Shown: one piece after another, positions 6,561 through 15,499 of the stretch
Layout of the letters: every line of letters starts with the position of its first letter
Position numbering within the stretch: position 1 is the first letter of the stretch
From: Methylophilaceae bacterium
Lineage (GTDB): Bacteria > Pseudomonadota > Gammaproteobacteria > Burkholderiales > Methylophilaceae
Assembly: GCA_947451235.1 (NCBI GenBank)
Contig: CANFZA010000015.1
Span: 1 to 34,764, forward strand
Reading direction: 5' to 3'
Length of the DNA stretch: 34,764 bases
Notes under the pieces: generated by a model
Database searches by the model: none
What the model saw: the letters and a program-made list of their open reading frames with translations, nothing else
Told to the model about the DNA's origin: nothing
Position numbers and translations under genes: made by a program

Positions 6561-6627
6561 TATTTAACTTTCACATAACCGCAAACTTACTGATTAAACA
6601 CTAAGTAAATTCATGATGCGTGCCTCA
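6561..6627 (+). repeat. 67-bp direct repeat, right copy
   Basis: Identical to 85-151 and in the same orientation. It ends 31 bases beyond the aroF stop codon, so the right edge of the accessory DNA abuts aroF. The remaining sequence between the hemagglutinin relic and this repeat (6483-6560) is AT-rich and holds nothing recognised. Confidence 0.9.
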
Positions 6628-6658
6628 GCAATGACTACTCAACATCTACTAAACACCT

Positions 6659-7801
6659 TTACTCAACATCTTGCGCTAATACTTTTTGACGGCGAGCGCG
6701 CACAGAGGCAGCCAACATATCCAACAACTCAACGGTATCTTGCCAACCCAAACAAGCATCGGTAATCGACTGACCATATTCTAAGGTGCCGCCTATGGTT
6801 TGTTCCTGACGACCTTCATTAATATGCGACTCAACCATCACGCCCATAATGCGCGCATCACCAAGTGCTAATTGCTCGCCAACATCTCGCGCCACTTCTT
6901 TTTGCAACAAATAGTTTTTTTGGCTGTTGCCGTGACTGCAATCTATCATCAACATAGGCGCTAAACCTGCTGAAGCCAAACTAGCGCAGGCAGCATCAAC
7001 ACTTACCGCATCAAAGTTTGGCAATTTTCCACCACGTAAAATCACATGGCAATCTTCATTGCCCGCAGTTGAAATAATCGCTGACTGGCCTTCTTTAGTG
7101 ACCGATAAAAAATGATGCGGGCTTGTGGCTGTTTTAATGGCATCAATTGCCACGCGAACATTGCCATCTGTACCATTTTTAAAGCCAACCGGGCAAGATA
7201 ATCCAGACGCCAATTCACGATGCACTTGCGATTCAGTCGTTCGCGCGCCAATTGCTCCCCAACTGACTAAATCTGCAATATATTGCGGCGTAATGGTATC
7301 TAAAAACTCGGCGCCTGCTGGCAGGCCTAGCTCATTGACGTCTAATAAAAATTTACGTGCCAGCGCTAAACCTTCGTTGATGCGGTAGCTACCGTCTAAA
7401 TAAGGATCGTTAATCAAGCCTTTCCAACCCACCGTGGTGCGCGGTTTTTCAAAATACACGCGCATCACAATTAATAAATCTGCAGATAAGCTATTACGTA
7501 CATCAACCAAACGACGTGCATATTCCAAACCGGCTTCTGCATCATGAATTGAACACGGCCCGACGATGACCAATAATCTATCATCGGATTGATGCAAAAT
7601 ATTGTGAATAGCGGCGCGTGTTTTTAAAATATTTTGCGTAGACTCTGCACTTTCTTGAAGGCGGCTAAGCAAATCTAAAGGTGTAATCAATGTTTTGATT
7701 TCACGGATGCGCACGTCATCAGTGGCAGGTTTTTCGTAAGCGTCAGCATGGCCACTATTAATTTCTAGCGCTAGCTGAATTGATTTTTCGTTAGTATTCA
7801 T
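6659..7801 (-). CDS. aroF: 3-deoxy-7-phosphoheptulonate synthase (DAHP synthase)
   Basis: First enzyme of the shikimate pathway: condenses phosphoenolpyruvate with erythrose 4-phosphate. At 380 residues it is a class I-alpha (AroFGH-type) enzyme. Visible family blocks are VIVGPCSIHD, MRVYFEKPRTTVGWKG, GARTTESQ-HRELASGL, GFKNGTDG, HVILRGG and MIDCSHGNS; the Cys of GPCSIHD and the His/Glu/Asp residues supply the metal site. It is the last gene of the gyrA-serC-pheA-hisC-aroF run, 70 bases after hisC. Feedback specificity (Phe, Tyr or Trp) cannot be read with certainty, so the aroF/aroG symbol is conventional. Coding starts at an ATG with no better alternative. Confidence 0.95.
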   Translation of the reverse strand: MNTNEKSIQLALEINSGHADAYEKPATDDVRIREIKTLITPLDLLSRLQESAESTQNILKTRAAIHNILHQSDDRLLVIVGPCSIHDAEAGLEYARRLVDVRNSLSADLLIVMRVYFEKPRTTVGWKGLINDPYLDGSYRINEGLALARKFLLDVNELGLPAGAEFLDTITPQYIADLVSWGAIGARTTESQVHRELASGLSCPVGFKNGTDGNVRVAIDAIKTATSPHHFLSVTKEGQSAIISTAGNEDCHVILRGGKLPNFDAVSVDAACASLASAGLAPMLMIDCSHGNSQKNYLLQKEVARDVGEQLALGDARIMGVMVESHINEGRQEQTIGGTLEYGQSITDACLGWQDTVELLDMLAASVRARRQKVLAQDVE

Positions 7802-7840
7802 GAATTTTTTACTTAATTTCTTATAATTAATTATTCTTGC

Positions 7841-7872
7841 TAATCATTTAATTTACTAGTCATTTAGTTGAC
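7841..7872. repeat. 16-bp imperfect tandem repeat between hisC and aroF
   Basis: TAATCATTTAATTTAC (7841-7856) is followed directly by TAGTCATTTAGTTGAC (7857-7872), 13 of 16 bases the same. The second unit runs into the hisC stop codon. Confidence 0.6.
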
Positions 7873-8984
7873 TAGCTAATGACTTCTGCAAGCACTTTCA
7901 AAAAGCGCGCGTTTTCACTGAATAAACCTACGCTTACACGCAAGTAATCAGCCATTTCATAATTGGCAATGGGTCGCACAATCACGCCTTTTTGCAGTAA
8001 TTTTTGATTCACAATAGCCGCATCTTTGACTGAAAAACTGACAAAATTTGCGCTTGATGGAATATATGCCAAGCCTAGTGCGCCTAACCCCTGCGTCAAT
8101 TGCGCCATGCCCGCTTGATTAAGAGCATAACTACGTTCGACAAAATCATCATCTGCCAGAGAAGCAATCGCAGCTGCTTGTGCAATGCTATTTACATTAA
8201 ATGGCTGGCGCACGCGGCTAAGCATATCAGCCACCTCAGCATGCATTAAACCAAAACCAATACGCAAACCGGCAAGGCCATAAGCCTTTGAAAAAGTACG
8301 AGAAATAATCAGATTATTAAATTCGCCCAACCAATTAATCGCCTCTGATTTATCTATCGCAGATAAATATTCGTCGTAGGCTTCATCTAATATCACTAAC
8401 ACGTTGCTAGGCACGGCTTTTAAAAACGCTTGTAAAGTGTCTTTTGCAATTAAAGTGCCGGTTGGATTATTAGGATTAGCAATAAATATCAAACGTGTTT
8501 TTGGCGTAATCGCTTTTAAGAAACCGTCTAAATCATGCGCGTAATTAATTGCTGGGACTACCACGCCAGTGGCGCCCACGGCTTGCGTCACTAATGGATA
8601 AACAGCAAAAGCATGCTGTGAATAGATGGCCTCACATCCCGCATGCAAAAATGCTCTGGCGGTAAGCTCTAAAATGTCATTTGAGCCATTACCAAACACA
8701 ATCTGATTATTGGCTACATTGAATTTTTTCGCCACAGCTTCGCGCAAGGCAAAACAATTACCATCTGGATAACGCGCAATATCATAAATAGCTTCATCAA
8801 TCGCCATTTGCGCTTTTGGACTAATGCCTAAAGGGTTTTCATTTGAAGCCAGCTTGACGATATCAGCTTCATTTAAACCCATTTCACGTGCAAGTTCACT
8901 AATTGGCTTGCCGCCTTGGTATGGGGCAATGGCGCGAATATAGTCGGGGGCTAAGCTAGATAAGTTGAAGTTTGATGCTGACAT
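7872..8984 (-). CDS. hisC: Histidinol-phosphate aminotransferase
   Basis: PLP-dependent fold type I aminotransferase that converts imidazole acetol phosphate and glutamate to histidinol phosphate; many HisC enzymes of this branch also act on aromatic keto acids, which fits its place next to pheA and aroF. 370 residues. Visible motifs: SNENPLG near the N-terminus, ANPNNPTGT, LDEAYDEY, and the PLP-lysine segment SRTFSKAYGLAGLRIG with Lys233. Starts at ATG 14 bases after the pheA stop, so the two are surely co-transcribed. A broader role as aromatic aminotransferase is inference. Confidence 0.93.
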   Translation of the reverse strand: MSASNFNLSSLAPDYIRAIAPYQGGKPISELAREMGLNEADIVKLASNENPLGISPKAQMAIDEAIYDIARYPDGNCFALREAVAKKFNVANNQIVFGNGSNDILELTARAFLHAGCEAIYSQHAFAVYPLVTQAVGATGVVVPAINYAHDLDGFLKAITPKTRLIFIANPNNPTGTLIAKDTLQAFLKAVPSNVLVILDEAYDEYLSAIDKSEAINWLGEFNNLIISRTFSKAYGLAGLRIGFGLMHAEVADMLSRVRQPFNVNSIAQAAAIASLADDDFVERSYALNQAGMAQLTQGLGALGLAYIPSSANFVSFSVKDAAIVNQKLLQKGVIVRPIANYEMADYLRVSVGLFSENARFLKVLAEVIS

Positions 8985-8998
8985 ACTTAAAACCTTAA

Positions 8999-10081
8999 TT
9001 AAATAACAGCGACAGGATAAGAACCCAGCACTTTTAAAAATGATGCGCGAGCTTGCAATTCTTGCAGCGCGGCCTGTACTTTGACATCTGTTTGATGGCC
9101 TTCAATATCCACAAAAAATACGTAATCCCACAAGCTTTGTCTTGATGGCCTAGATTCCAACTTAGTCATACTGACGCCGTGTCTTGAAAGTGGTTCCAGC
9201 AAATCTATCATCGCGCCAGGTTTGTTTTTAGTGGTCATCACAATAGACGTTTTATCGGTGCCAGAGGCGGCAACATCATGTTTGCCCAACACTAAAAATC
9301 GCGTGGTGTTTTTTGGGTCGTCTTCAATATTTTCAGCCAACACATGCAGATTAAACAGCTCTGCCGCACGCTTGCTGGCAATGGCTGCGGCAAATGTGCC
9401 ATCAGTTGAGACCAAATCATGAATCATCTGCGCTGCACGCGCATTGCTAGTAACTGCTTCACGCTGAGCGCCAGGTAAGGTTTTATTCAACCATTCATGG
9501 CACTGAGATAATGATTGGCTATGCGAAAATACATGGCTAATTTGGCTAATATCGTCTTGTTTAGACAGCAAACAATGATGAATAGGCAGCGTGATTTCAC
9601 CACAAATTTTAAGTGGGCTAGAAAGTAGTAAATCAAGCGTAATACCAATCGCGCCTTCGGTAGAATTTTCTACTGGCACCACGCCATAGTCAGCTTGATT
9701 CGCTTCTAGCGTCCTAAACACTTCGTCGATAGAACCGCAAACCACAGCGCTTCGGCCTAAGCCAAATTGCTTAAGCGCGGCCTCTTCGCTGTAAGTGCCT
9801 AATGGACCTAAAAATGCGATGGATAATTCTTTTTCTAGCGCACGACAATTAGACATGACCGCACGAAAAACATTGCTGACCGCCTCGTTCGATAGCGGCC
9901 CAGTGTTATTAGCTTGCAAGCGGCGTAAAACCTGCGCTTCGCGTTCTGGTCGATAAATGACGCCATCATCTTTTAAGCTACCAATTTGACGCGCAAGTGC
10001 TGCGCGCTCATTGACTAGCACTAAAAGCTGCTCATCAATCGCATCGATTTGATCACGGTGTTGTTTAAGTTGTTCTGACAT
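8999..10081 (-). CDS. pheA: Bifunctional chorismate mutase/prephenate dehydratase
   Basis: Commits chorismate to phenylalanine: chorismate to prephenate to phenylpyruvate. Three domains in order: AroQ-type chorismate mutase (about residues 1-85, with RDQIDAIDEQLL and RPEREAQVLRRL), prephenate dehydratase (about 88-265, with FLGPLGTYSEEAA, VPVENSTEGAIG and TTRFLVLG), and an ACT regulatory domain (about 275-355, with KPGAMIDLLEPL and the ESRPSR block linked to phenylalanine feedback). I place the start at the ATG at 10081 (360 residues), 13 bases after serC; a TTG ten codons upstream lies inside the serC end and is less likely. Confidence 0.95.
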   Translation of the reverse strand: MSEQLKQHRDQIDAIDEQLLVLVNERAALARQIGSLKDDGVIYRPEREAQVLRRLQANNTGPLSNEAVSNVFRAVMSNCRALEKELSIAFLGPLGTYSEEAALKQFGLGRSAVVCGSIDEVFRTLEANQADYGVVPVENSTEGAIGITLDLLLSSPLKICGEITLPIHHCLLSKQDDISQISHVFSHSQSLSQCHEWLNKTLPGAQREAVTSNARAAQMIHDLVSTDGTFAAAIASKRAAELFNLHVLAENIEDDPKNTTRFLVLGKHDVAASGTDKTSIVMTTKNKPGAMIDLLEPLSRHGVSMTKLESRPSRQSLWDYVFFVDIEGHQTDVKVQAALQELQARASFLKVLGSYPVAVI

Positions 10082-10094
10082 TGAGTATGCTTTT

Positions 10095-11171
10095 CTAGTG
10101 TGCTTGTTCAAATGCTTGCATGTACGAAACTAGCGCTTGTACGCCAGCAATTGGCATTGCGTTATAAATTGAAGCACGCATGCCACCGACCGCACGATGG
10201 CCTTTTAATTGCAATAATCCAGCAACTTCCGCACCTTTTAAAAATGCCTCATTAAGCGATTCATCGGCCAAGAAAAAGGGAATATTCATGCGTGAACGAT
10301 TATTAAGCGCAACCTTATTTGTATAAAAATCCGTGCTATCAATATAATCATAAAGCAAAGCCGCTTTGGCAATATTTTGTTGCTCAATGGCAGGTACACC
10401 ACCTTGCGCAAGCAACCATTCAAACACTAAACCGGCAATATAAATACTATAAGTAGGCGGCGTATTAATCATCGATTGATTTTCTGCCTGCGTTTTCCAG
10501 TTAAATACTGCAGGCGTTAGCGGTGAGGCGCGGTCTAACAAATCTTCACGAACAATCACAATACATAAGCCAGCTGGACCGATATTTTTTTGTGCGCCGC
10601 CGTAAATAACACCGTATTGGCTAACATCAATGACGCGTGAAAGTATGTGCGAAGACATATCTGCCACAATCGGCACATTGCCGGCATCGGGTAAGCCGTC
10701 AAACTCCACGCCACTCATGGTTTCGTTGGTGCAAATATGCAAATAGGCAGCATCTTTATTTAACTGCCAATCAGAAAATGACGGTACATCTGTGTAATGC
10801 GTAGCTTCGGTGCTGGTCACCACATTAATTTTGCCGTAAGCGCTAGCATCTTCTACACTGCGCTTGCTCCAGCCACCGGTGATGGCATAATCTGCCGCAT
10901 GGCCGTTTAGCAAATTGAGCGGAATCATTGCATTTTCAGCAATCGCCCCACCTTGCAAAAACAACACTTTGTAAGTGTCCGGCACATTTAATAAAGTGCG
11001 TAAATCCGCTTCTGTTTTGGCAAGTATGCTGGTGAACTCTTTACCACGATGTGACATTTCCATCACACTCATGCCTGAGCCATGCCAATCTAACATTTCA
11101 GCCTGAGCGCGCTCTAAAACTGGCTTAGGCAATACTGCCGGTCCCGCAGAAAAATTATATATTTGCTTCAT
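10095..11171 (-). CDS. serC: Phosphoserine aminotransferase
   Basis: PLP enzyme that makes O-phosphoserine from 3-phosphohydroxypyruvate and glutamate in serine biosynthesis; it also acts in pyridoxine synthesis on 3-hydroxy-4-phosphohydroxythreonine ketone. 358 residues. Motifs: [10 protein letters not shown] at the N-terminus, [16 protein letters not shown], and the PLP-lysine segment [13 protein letters not shown] with Lys195. It lies 12 bases after the gyrA stop and 13 before the pheA ATG, a tight operon arrangement common in proteobacteria. Confidence 0.96.
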   Translation of the reverse strand: MKQIYNFSAGPAVLPKPVLERAQAEMLDWHGSGMSVMEMSHRGKEFTSILAKTEADLRTLLNVPDTYKVLFLQGGAIAENAMIPLNLLNGHAADYAITGGWSKRSVEDASAYGKINVVTSTEATHYTDVPSFSDWQLNKDAAYLHICTNETMSGVEFDGLPDAGNVPIVADMSSHILSRVIDVSQYGVIYGGAQKNIGPAGLCIVIVREDLLDRASPLTPAVFNWKTQAENQSMINTPPTYSIYIAGLVFEWLLAQGGVPAIEQQNIAKAALLYDYIDSTDFYTNKVALNNRSRMNIPFFLADESLNEAFLKGAEVAGLLQLKGHRAVGGMRASIYNAMPIAGVQALVSYMQAFEQAH

Positions 11172-11183
11172 TACGTCGGTTTC

Positions 11184-13898
11184 TTATTCTTGATCGTTAT
11201 CTGTGGTGTCGTCGCTGGCATCATTGTCTGATTCACCGTCTGATTCACTTTCTGACTCATCGTCGCTTGCATCATCATTATTTGAATCTTTATCACCAGA
11301 CACATCAGCAATAATATTGACACCAGCACCAGCAATTAGGTTGGCGTCAATTTCAGCATCGGCATCGTCAGTTTCAACAATTTTCTCTAAACCAGACAAT
11401 TTCTCGCCTTCGCCTAAGTTAATCAAAGTTACACCCTGAGTTGCACGGCCTAATTCACGAATTTCTGCTACACGAGTACGAATCAATACGCCACCGGTTG
11501 TAATCAGCATAATTTCATCTTCATCGTTCACTAACTTAGCAGCAACGACTAAACCATTACGCTCACTTGTAGCAATCGCTTTAACGCCTTGCGTACCGCG
11601 GCCAGAATGACGGAAATCAGCCAATTGCGTGCGTTTACCGTAACCATTTTCAGTGGCAACTAACACAGTTTGTTTGTCATTATCAGCAATCAACAATGAA
11701 AGCACTTGTTGTTGATCAGCCAAACGCATACCTCTTACACCACGGGTATTTCGTCCCATGCTACGTACATCTTCTTCGTCGAACCACACCGCTTTACCGC
11801 CGCTAGAAACCAATATCACATCATTGGTACCATGAGTCACTTCTGCGCCGATCAGGTAGTCATCTTCGTCTAAATTGATGGCAATGATGCCGTTTTTACG
11901 TGGATTTGCAAATTCCGTCAGTGGCGTTTTCTTGACTGTACCTTGTGCCGTTGCCATGAAAATAAAGTGATTTTCATCAAATTCTTTCACTGAAAGAATG
12001 GCGTTAATTTTCTCGCCATCTTCTAATGGGAACAAGTTCACCATAGGCTTACCACGCCCAGTGCGGCTACCTTGTGGCACTTCGTATACTTTCAACCAAT
12101 ACACACGTCCGCGACTACTAAAGCACAGTATGTAATCGTGCGTATTCGCCACAAACATTTTGTCGATAAAGTCATCTTCTTTAGTTGGCGCAGCTTGCTT
12201 GCCTCGGCCACCACGTTTTTGCGCACGATATTCTTCTAGCGGTTGTGATTTCACGTAGCCAGTATGAGAAAGCGTTACAACAACATCTTGCGGCGTAATG
12301 AAATCTTCTAAAGATAAATCTTGTGCATTCACTACAATTTCACTGCGGCGTTTATCGCCAAATAAGCGTCTGATTTCGGTCAATTCGTCCACAATCATAG
12401 TGGTTACGCGTGAAGGCGTGGCTAAAATATCGAGTAAATCAGCAATAATATCCATCACCTCTTTGTATTCGCTAACCACTTTATCTTGCTCAAGGCCAGT
12501 TAAGCGTTGCAAGCGCATTTGCAGAATTTCTTGTGCTTGAATATCACTTAATCTATAGCCATTTGGCGTTAAACCAAAATCAACACTTAAACCTTCAGGG
12601 CGAGAAGCTTCCATTGCCGCACGTTTAAGCATTTCTTCAACCACTGGCGATTGCCAAACACGCGCCATCAAGTCGACTTTAGCTTCTGGTGGCGTAGGTG
12701 CCGCTTTAATCAAGGCAATCATGTCATCCACGTTTGCCAAAGCAACGGCTAAACCTTCTAAAATATGACCACGTGCGCGGGCTTTTTTCAGCTCAAATAC
12801 GGTACGACGGGTAATCACTTCACGACGATGACGCAAGAAAGCTTCTAGCATTTGCTTGAGATTTAGCAGGCGCGGCTGGCCATCTAACAAGGCCACCATA
12901 TTCATACCAAAGGTGTCTTGCAACTGCGTTTGCTTGTAAAGATTATTCAGCACAACTTCAGCAATTTCGCCACGTTTAAGCTCAATCACCACGCGCATGC
13001 CAGATTTATCTGATTCATCACGCAAATCAGAAATACCTTCTATTTTTTTCTCGTTGACTAACTCAGCGATTTTTTCAACGAAGGTTTTCTTGTTTACTTG
13101 GTACGGAAGCTCATCAACGATTAACGCTTGGCGACCGCCACGTTCTAAATCTTCAACGTGGGTACGACCACGCATCACAACGCGACCACGACCTGTGCGA
13201 TAACCTTCTTTTACGCCTACAGTGCCGTAAATAATACCGGCTGTTGGGAAATCAGGCGCTGGCACTAATTCAATCAGCTCTTCAATGCCCATTTCAGGAT
13301 CTTTAAGTAAAGCAAAACAAGCGTCCAACACTTCATTCAAATTGTGTGGCGGAATATTGGTTGCCATACCAACAGCAATACCAGAACTACCATTAATTAA
13401 TAAGTTTGGAATACGTGCCGGCATAATCAGCGGCTCATGCTCGCTACCGTCGTAGTTAGGGCCGAAATCTACCGTTTCTTTGTCTATATCAGCCAGTAAT
13501 TCATGGGCAATTTTAGACATACGGATTTCGGTGTATCGCATTGCGGCCGCATTATCGCCATCGACAGAACCAAAGTTACCTTGACCATCAACCAGCATAT
13601 AACGCAACGAGAAGTCTTGCGCCATACGAACGATAGTATCGTACACCGCGGTATCGCCATGCGGATGGTATTTACCAATCACATCGCCGACAATACGTGC
13701 AGATTTTTTATACGGCTTGTTATAGTCGTTGGATAATTCATGCATGGCGAACAAAACGCGCCTATGTACAGGCTTTAAACCATCACGCACGTCAGGTAAA
13801 GCACGACCAACAATCACACTCATCGCGTAATCTAGGTACGATCTACGCATCTCATCTTCTAAGCTGATCGGCAGGGTTTCTTTAGCGAATTGATCCAT
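11184..13898 (-). CDS. gyrA: DNA gyrase subunit A
   Basis: Breakage-reunion subunit of the type II topoisomerase that introduces negative supercoils. 904 residues. Catalytic tyrosine is Tyr122 (AAMRYTEIR). The quinolone-determining region is [13 protein letters not shown], with Thr at position 83 and Asp at 87 (E. coli numbering coincides). Six beta-pinwheel repeats make up the C-terminal domain, beginning near the GyrA box at QKRGGRGK. The last 60 residues are an acidic tail of Asp, Ser, Glu and Asn. First gene of the serC-pheA-hisC-aroF run; 174 bases separate it from metZ upstream, so it likely has its own promoter. Confidence 0.98.
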   Translation of the reverse strand: MDQFAKETLPISLEDEMRRSYLDYAMSVIVGRALPDVRDGLKPVHRRVLFAMHELSNDYNKPYKKSARIVGDVIGKYHPHGDTAVYDTIVRMAQDFSLRYMLVDGQGNFGSVDGDNAAAMRYTEIRMSKIAHELLADIDKETVDFGPNYDGSEHEPLIMPARIPNLLINGSSGIAVGMATNIPPHNLNEVLDACFALLKDPEMGIEELIELVPAPDFPTAGIIYGTVGVKEGYRTGRGRVVMRGRTHVEDLERGGRQALIVDELPYQVNKKTFVEKIAELVNEKKIEGISDLRDESDKSGMRVVIELKRGEIAEVVLNNLYKQTQLQDTFGMNMVALLDGQPRLLNLKQMLEAFLRHRREVITRRTVFELKKARARGHILEGLAVALANVDDMIALIKAAPTPPEAKVDLMARVWQSPVVEEMLKRAAMEASRPEGLSVDFGLTPNGYRLSDIQAQEILQMRLQRLTGLEQDKVVSEYKEVMDIIADLLDILATPSRVTTMIVDELTEIRRLFGDKRRSEIVVNAQDLSLEDFITPQDVVVTLSHTGYVKSQPLEEYRAQKRGGRGKQAAPTKEDDFIDKMFVANTHDYILCFSSRGRVYWLKVYEVPQGSRTGRGKPMVNLFPLEDGEKINAILSVKEFDENHFIFMATAQGTVKKTPLTEFANPRKNGIIAINLDEDDYLIGAEVTHGTNDVILVSSGGKAVWFDEEDVRSMGRNTRGVRGMRLADQQQVLSLLIADNDKQTVLVATENGYGKRTQLADFRHSGRGTQGVKAIATSERNGLVVAAKLVNDEDEIMLITTGGVLIRTRVAEIRELGRATQGVTLINLGEGEKLSGLEKIVETDDADAEIDANLIAGAGVNIIADVSGDKDSNNDDASDDESESESDGESDNDASDDTTDNDQE

Positions 13899-13968
13899 GT
13901 TTTTAGTAACTTATAATAGTTTTTATATTAATCAAATTTTAGCACAATTAGCCTGCAAATGATTGATT

Positions 13969-13988
13969 TTGGCTTGATTTCAAGCCAA
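13969..13988. repeat. Perfect inverted repeat between metZ and gyrA
   Basis: TTGGCTTG (13969-13976) and CAAGCCAA (13981-13988) form an 8-bp stem with a four-base loop, extendable by one pair. No T-run follows on the minus strand, so it is a poor intrinsic terminator; it could be a metZ 3' hairpin or a protein-binding dyad upstream of gyrA. Confidence 0.6.
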
Positions 13989-14072
13989 TTTCCATCTCAA
14001 ATCAACCTGATTTAACTCGGCTAAATAGTTGAAAAAATAATGATAAAAATTTAATAAAACTAAAGCGAAATT

Positions 14073-15275
14073 TTAGCGCTGTAAAACCGCTAAATCCGCT
14101 TTTAAATCTTCAATATGTTCCAAGCCCACAGCAATTCTAATCAAACCATCACTGATACCAGATGCGGCACGCGCTTCTGCTGTAACGCGGCTATGCGTAG
14201 TGGTGGCTGGGTGTGTAATTGTGCTTTTAGCATCCCCTAAATTAGCGGTGATTGAAATTAATTGCGTGGCATCTATCAAGGCCCAAGCCGCCTCTTGCTG
14301 AGTTTGGCCGGGTTTAGCTTTCACTTCAAAACTGACAATACCGCCACCATTCGTTTGCTGTTGCATGGCCAGCGCATGCTGAGGATGTGAAGCCAAACCA
14401 GGATAATAAACTCGCGCCACTTGCGGTTGCGCTTCTAACCAAGTCGCTAAAGCTAAAGCATTTCTTGAATGCGCTTCCATGCGAATATAAAGCGTCTCTA
14501 AACCTTTCAAAAATACCCAGGCGTTAAATGCACTCATGGTGACACCGGCTGTGCGTAAAAAACCATAAACCGGCTCCATTAATACTTTGCTACCAAGCAC
14601 AGCACCACCTAAACAGCGGCCTTGGCCGTCTATATATTTTGTGGCTGAGTGAATAATAATATCGGCACCAAGCGCTAGCGGCTTTTGAATCGCCGGCGTG
14701 CAAAAACAATTATCCACCACCAAATATGCGCCGGCTTTATGAGCGATGTCTGCTAGCACTTTAATATCACACACTTCGGTCAGTGGATTTGAAGGCGTTT
14801 CGACAAAAAATAGCTTGGTTTTTGTGGTTGCGGCCGCCTGCCATTCATCTGGATTAGTCAATGACACGAAAGTGACTTCTAAGCCCCAGCGCTTAAGTAT
14901 ATTGCCGAATAACTGCACACTAGTTCCAAAAATGCTACGCGATGCAACTACGTGATCACCTGCAGAACATAAGCCCATGACGCAGGCTAAAATTGCCGAC
15001 ATACCGCTTGAGGTTGCAACGCATTGCTCTGCACCTTCTAAAGCGGCTAACTTATCTTGAAATACCGTCACGGTGGGATTGGTAAACCGTGAATAAATAT
15101 TGCCCGGTTCTGTACCGCCAAAACGTGCCGCAGCTTGTGCTGCACTTTGGAATCTAAAGCTAGAATTTAAGAATAAGGCTTCAGAATTTTCGCCTAACTC
15201 AGTTGCATCACTACCGGCGCGAACGCTTAGCGTTTCTGGGTGGTATTGCTCAATATTAAACTGCTTTTTAATCAT
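14073..15275 (-). CDS. metZ: O-succinylhomoserine sulfhydrylase
   Basis: PLP enzyme of the Cys/Met metabolism family that makes homocysteine directly from O-succinylhomoserine and sulfide. 400 residues. Motifs: IYSRFTNPTV, SSGMSAI, FVETPSNPL and the PLP-lysine segment SATKYIDGQGRCLGG with Lys213; the GQGRCLGG continuation is typical of MetZ rather than MetB. It follows purF, as in many beta- and gammaproteobacteria, but an intrinsic terminator (15384-15421) and a likely own promoter (15314-15342) separate them. O-acetylhomoserine as substrate cannot be excluded from sequence. Confidence 0.9.
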   Translation of the reverse strand: MIKKQFNIEQYHPETLSVRAGSDATELGENSEALFLNSSFRFQSAAQAAARFGGTEPGNIYSRFTNPTVTVFQDKLAALEGAEQCVATSSGMSAILACVMGLCSAGDHVVASRSIFGTSVQLFGNILKRWGLEVTFVSLTNPDEWQAAATTKTKLFFVETPSNPLTEVCDIKVLADIAHKAGAYLVVDNCFCTPAIQKPLALGADIIIHSATKYIDGQGRCLGGAVLGSKVLMEPVYGFLRTAGVTMSAFNAWVFLKGLETLYIRMEAHSRNALALATWLEAQPQVARVYYPGLASHPQHALAMQQQTNGGGIVSFEVKAKPGQTQQEAAWALIDATQLISITANLGDAKSTITHPATTTHSRVTAEARAASGISDGLIRIAVGLEHIEDLKADLAVLQR

Positions 15276-15313
15276 ATTAATCTCATTTTTTTCGACTAAG
15301 TTTTACAACACTA

Positions 15314-15342
15314 AAAATAATTTTTCTGGGTACAGTAACCAA
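15314..15342 (-). promoter_or_regulatory. Putative metZ promoter
   Basis: On the minus strand TTGGTT (15342-15337) and TATTTT (15319-15314) are separated by 17 bp, about 40 bases ahead of the metZ ATG. The -35 overlaps one arm of the inverted repeat at 15341-15356, the arrangement expected for a repressor site. Confidence 0.45.
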
Positions 15343-15356
15343 TACCTGTTGGTATT
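15341..15356. promoter_or_regulatory. Inverted repeat upstream of metZ (possible operator)
   Basis: AATACC and GGTATT form a perfect 6-bp dyad around TGTT. It touches the -35 hexamer of the putative metZ promoter. The regulator is unknown; the half-site does not match the MetJ met-box (AGACGTCT). Confidence 0.4.
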
Positions 15357-15383
15357 AGCTAAATCTTCAATTCAAACAGCCAA

Positions 15384-15421
15384 TAAAAAAACCCGCTTCA
15401 GCAATAAGGCTAAAACGGGTT
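15384..15421 (-). terminator. Intrinsic terminator after purF
   Basis: On the minus strand AACCCGTTTTAGC pairs with GCTGAAGCGGGTT (13 bp including G-U pairs) around a six-base loop and is followed by a run of seven T. Confidence 0.85.
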
Positions 15422-15426
15422 CTTTG

Positions 15427-15467
15427 CCACCTCGCTTAAGCAGTATTTTTCATGCGCTTGCAAGTGG
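15427..15467 (-). promoter_or_regulatory. Hairpin just upstream of the purF terminator
   Basis: Between the purF stop and the terminator the minus strand can form a bulged hairpin: CCACTT, GC and AAGC on the 5' side pair with GCTT, GC and AGGTGG on the 3' side. Two adjacent stable hairpins after purF and before metZ may be a compound terminator or part of a structured leader. Confidence 0.4.
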
Positions 15468-15499
15468 TGCTTTAACTAATCATGCATACAGCAAGTAGT

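Noticed and set aside
15427-15467. T-box-like leader (AGGTGGCA resembling the T-box core) ahead of metZ
   Set aside because: T-boxes are mainly found in Gram-positive bacteria, the specifier loop and full stem I are absent, and the match is only a few bases.
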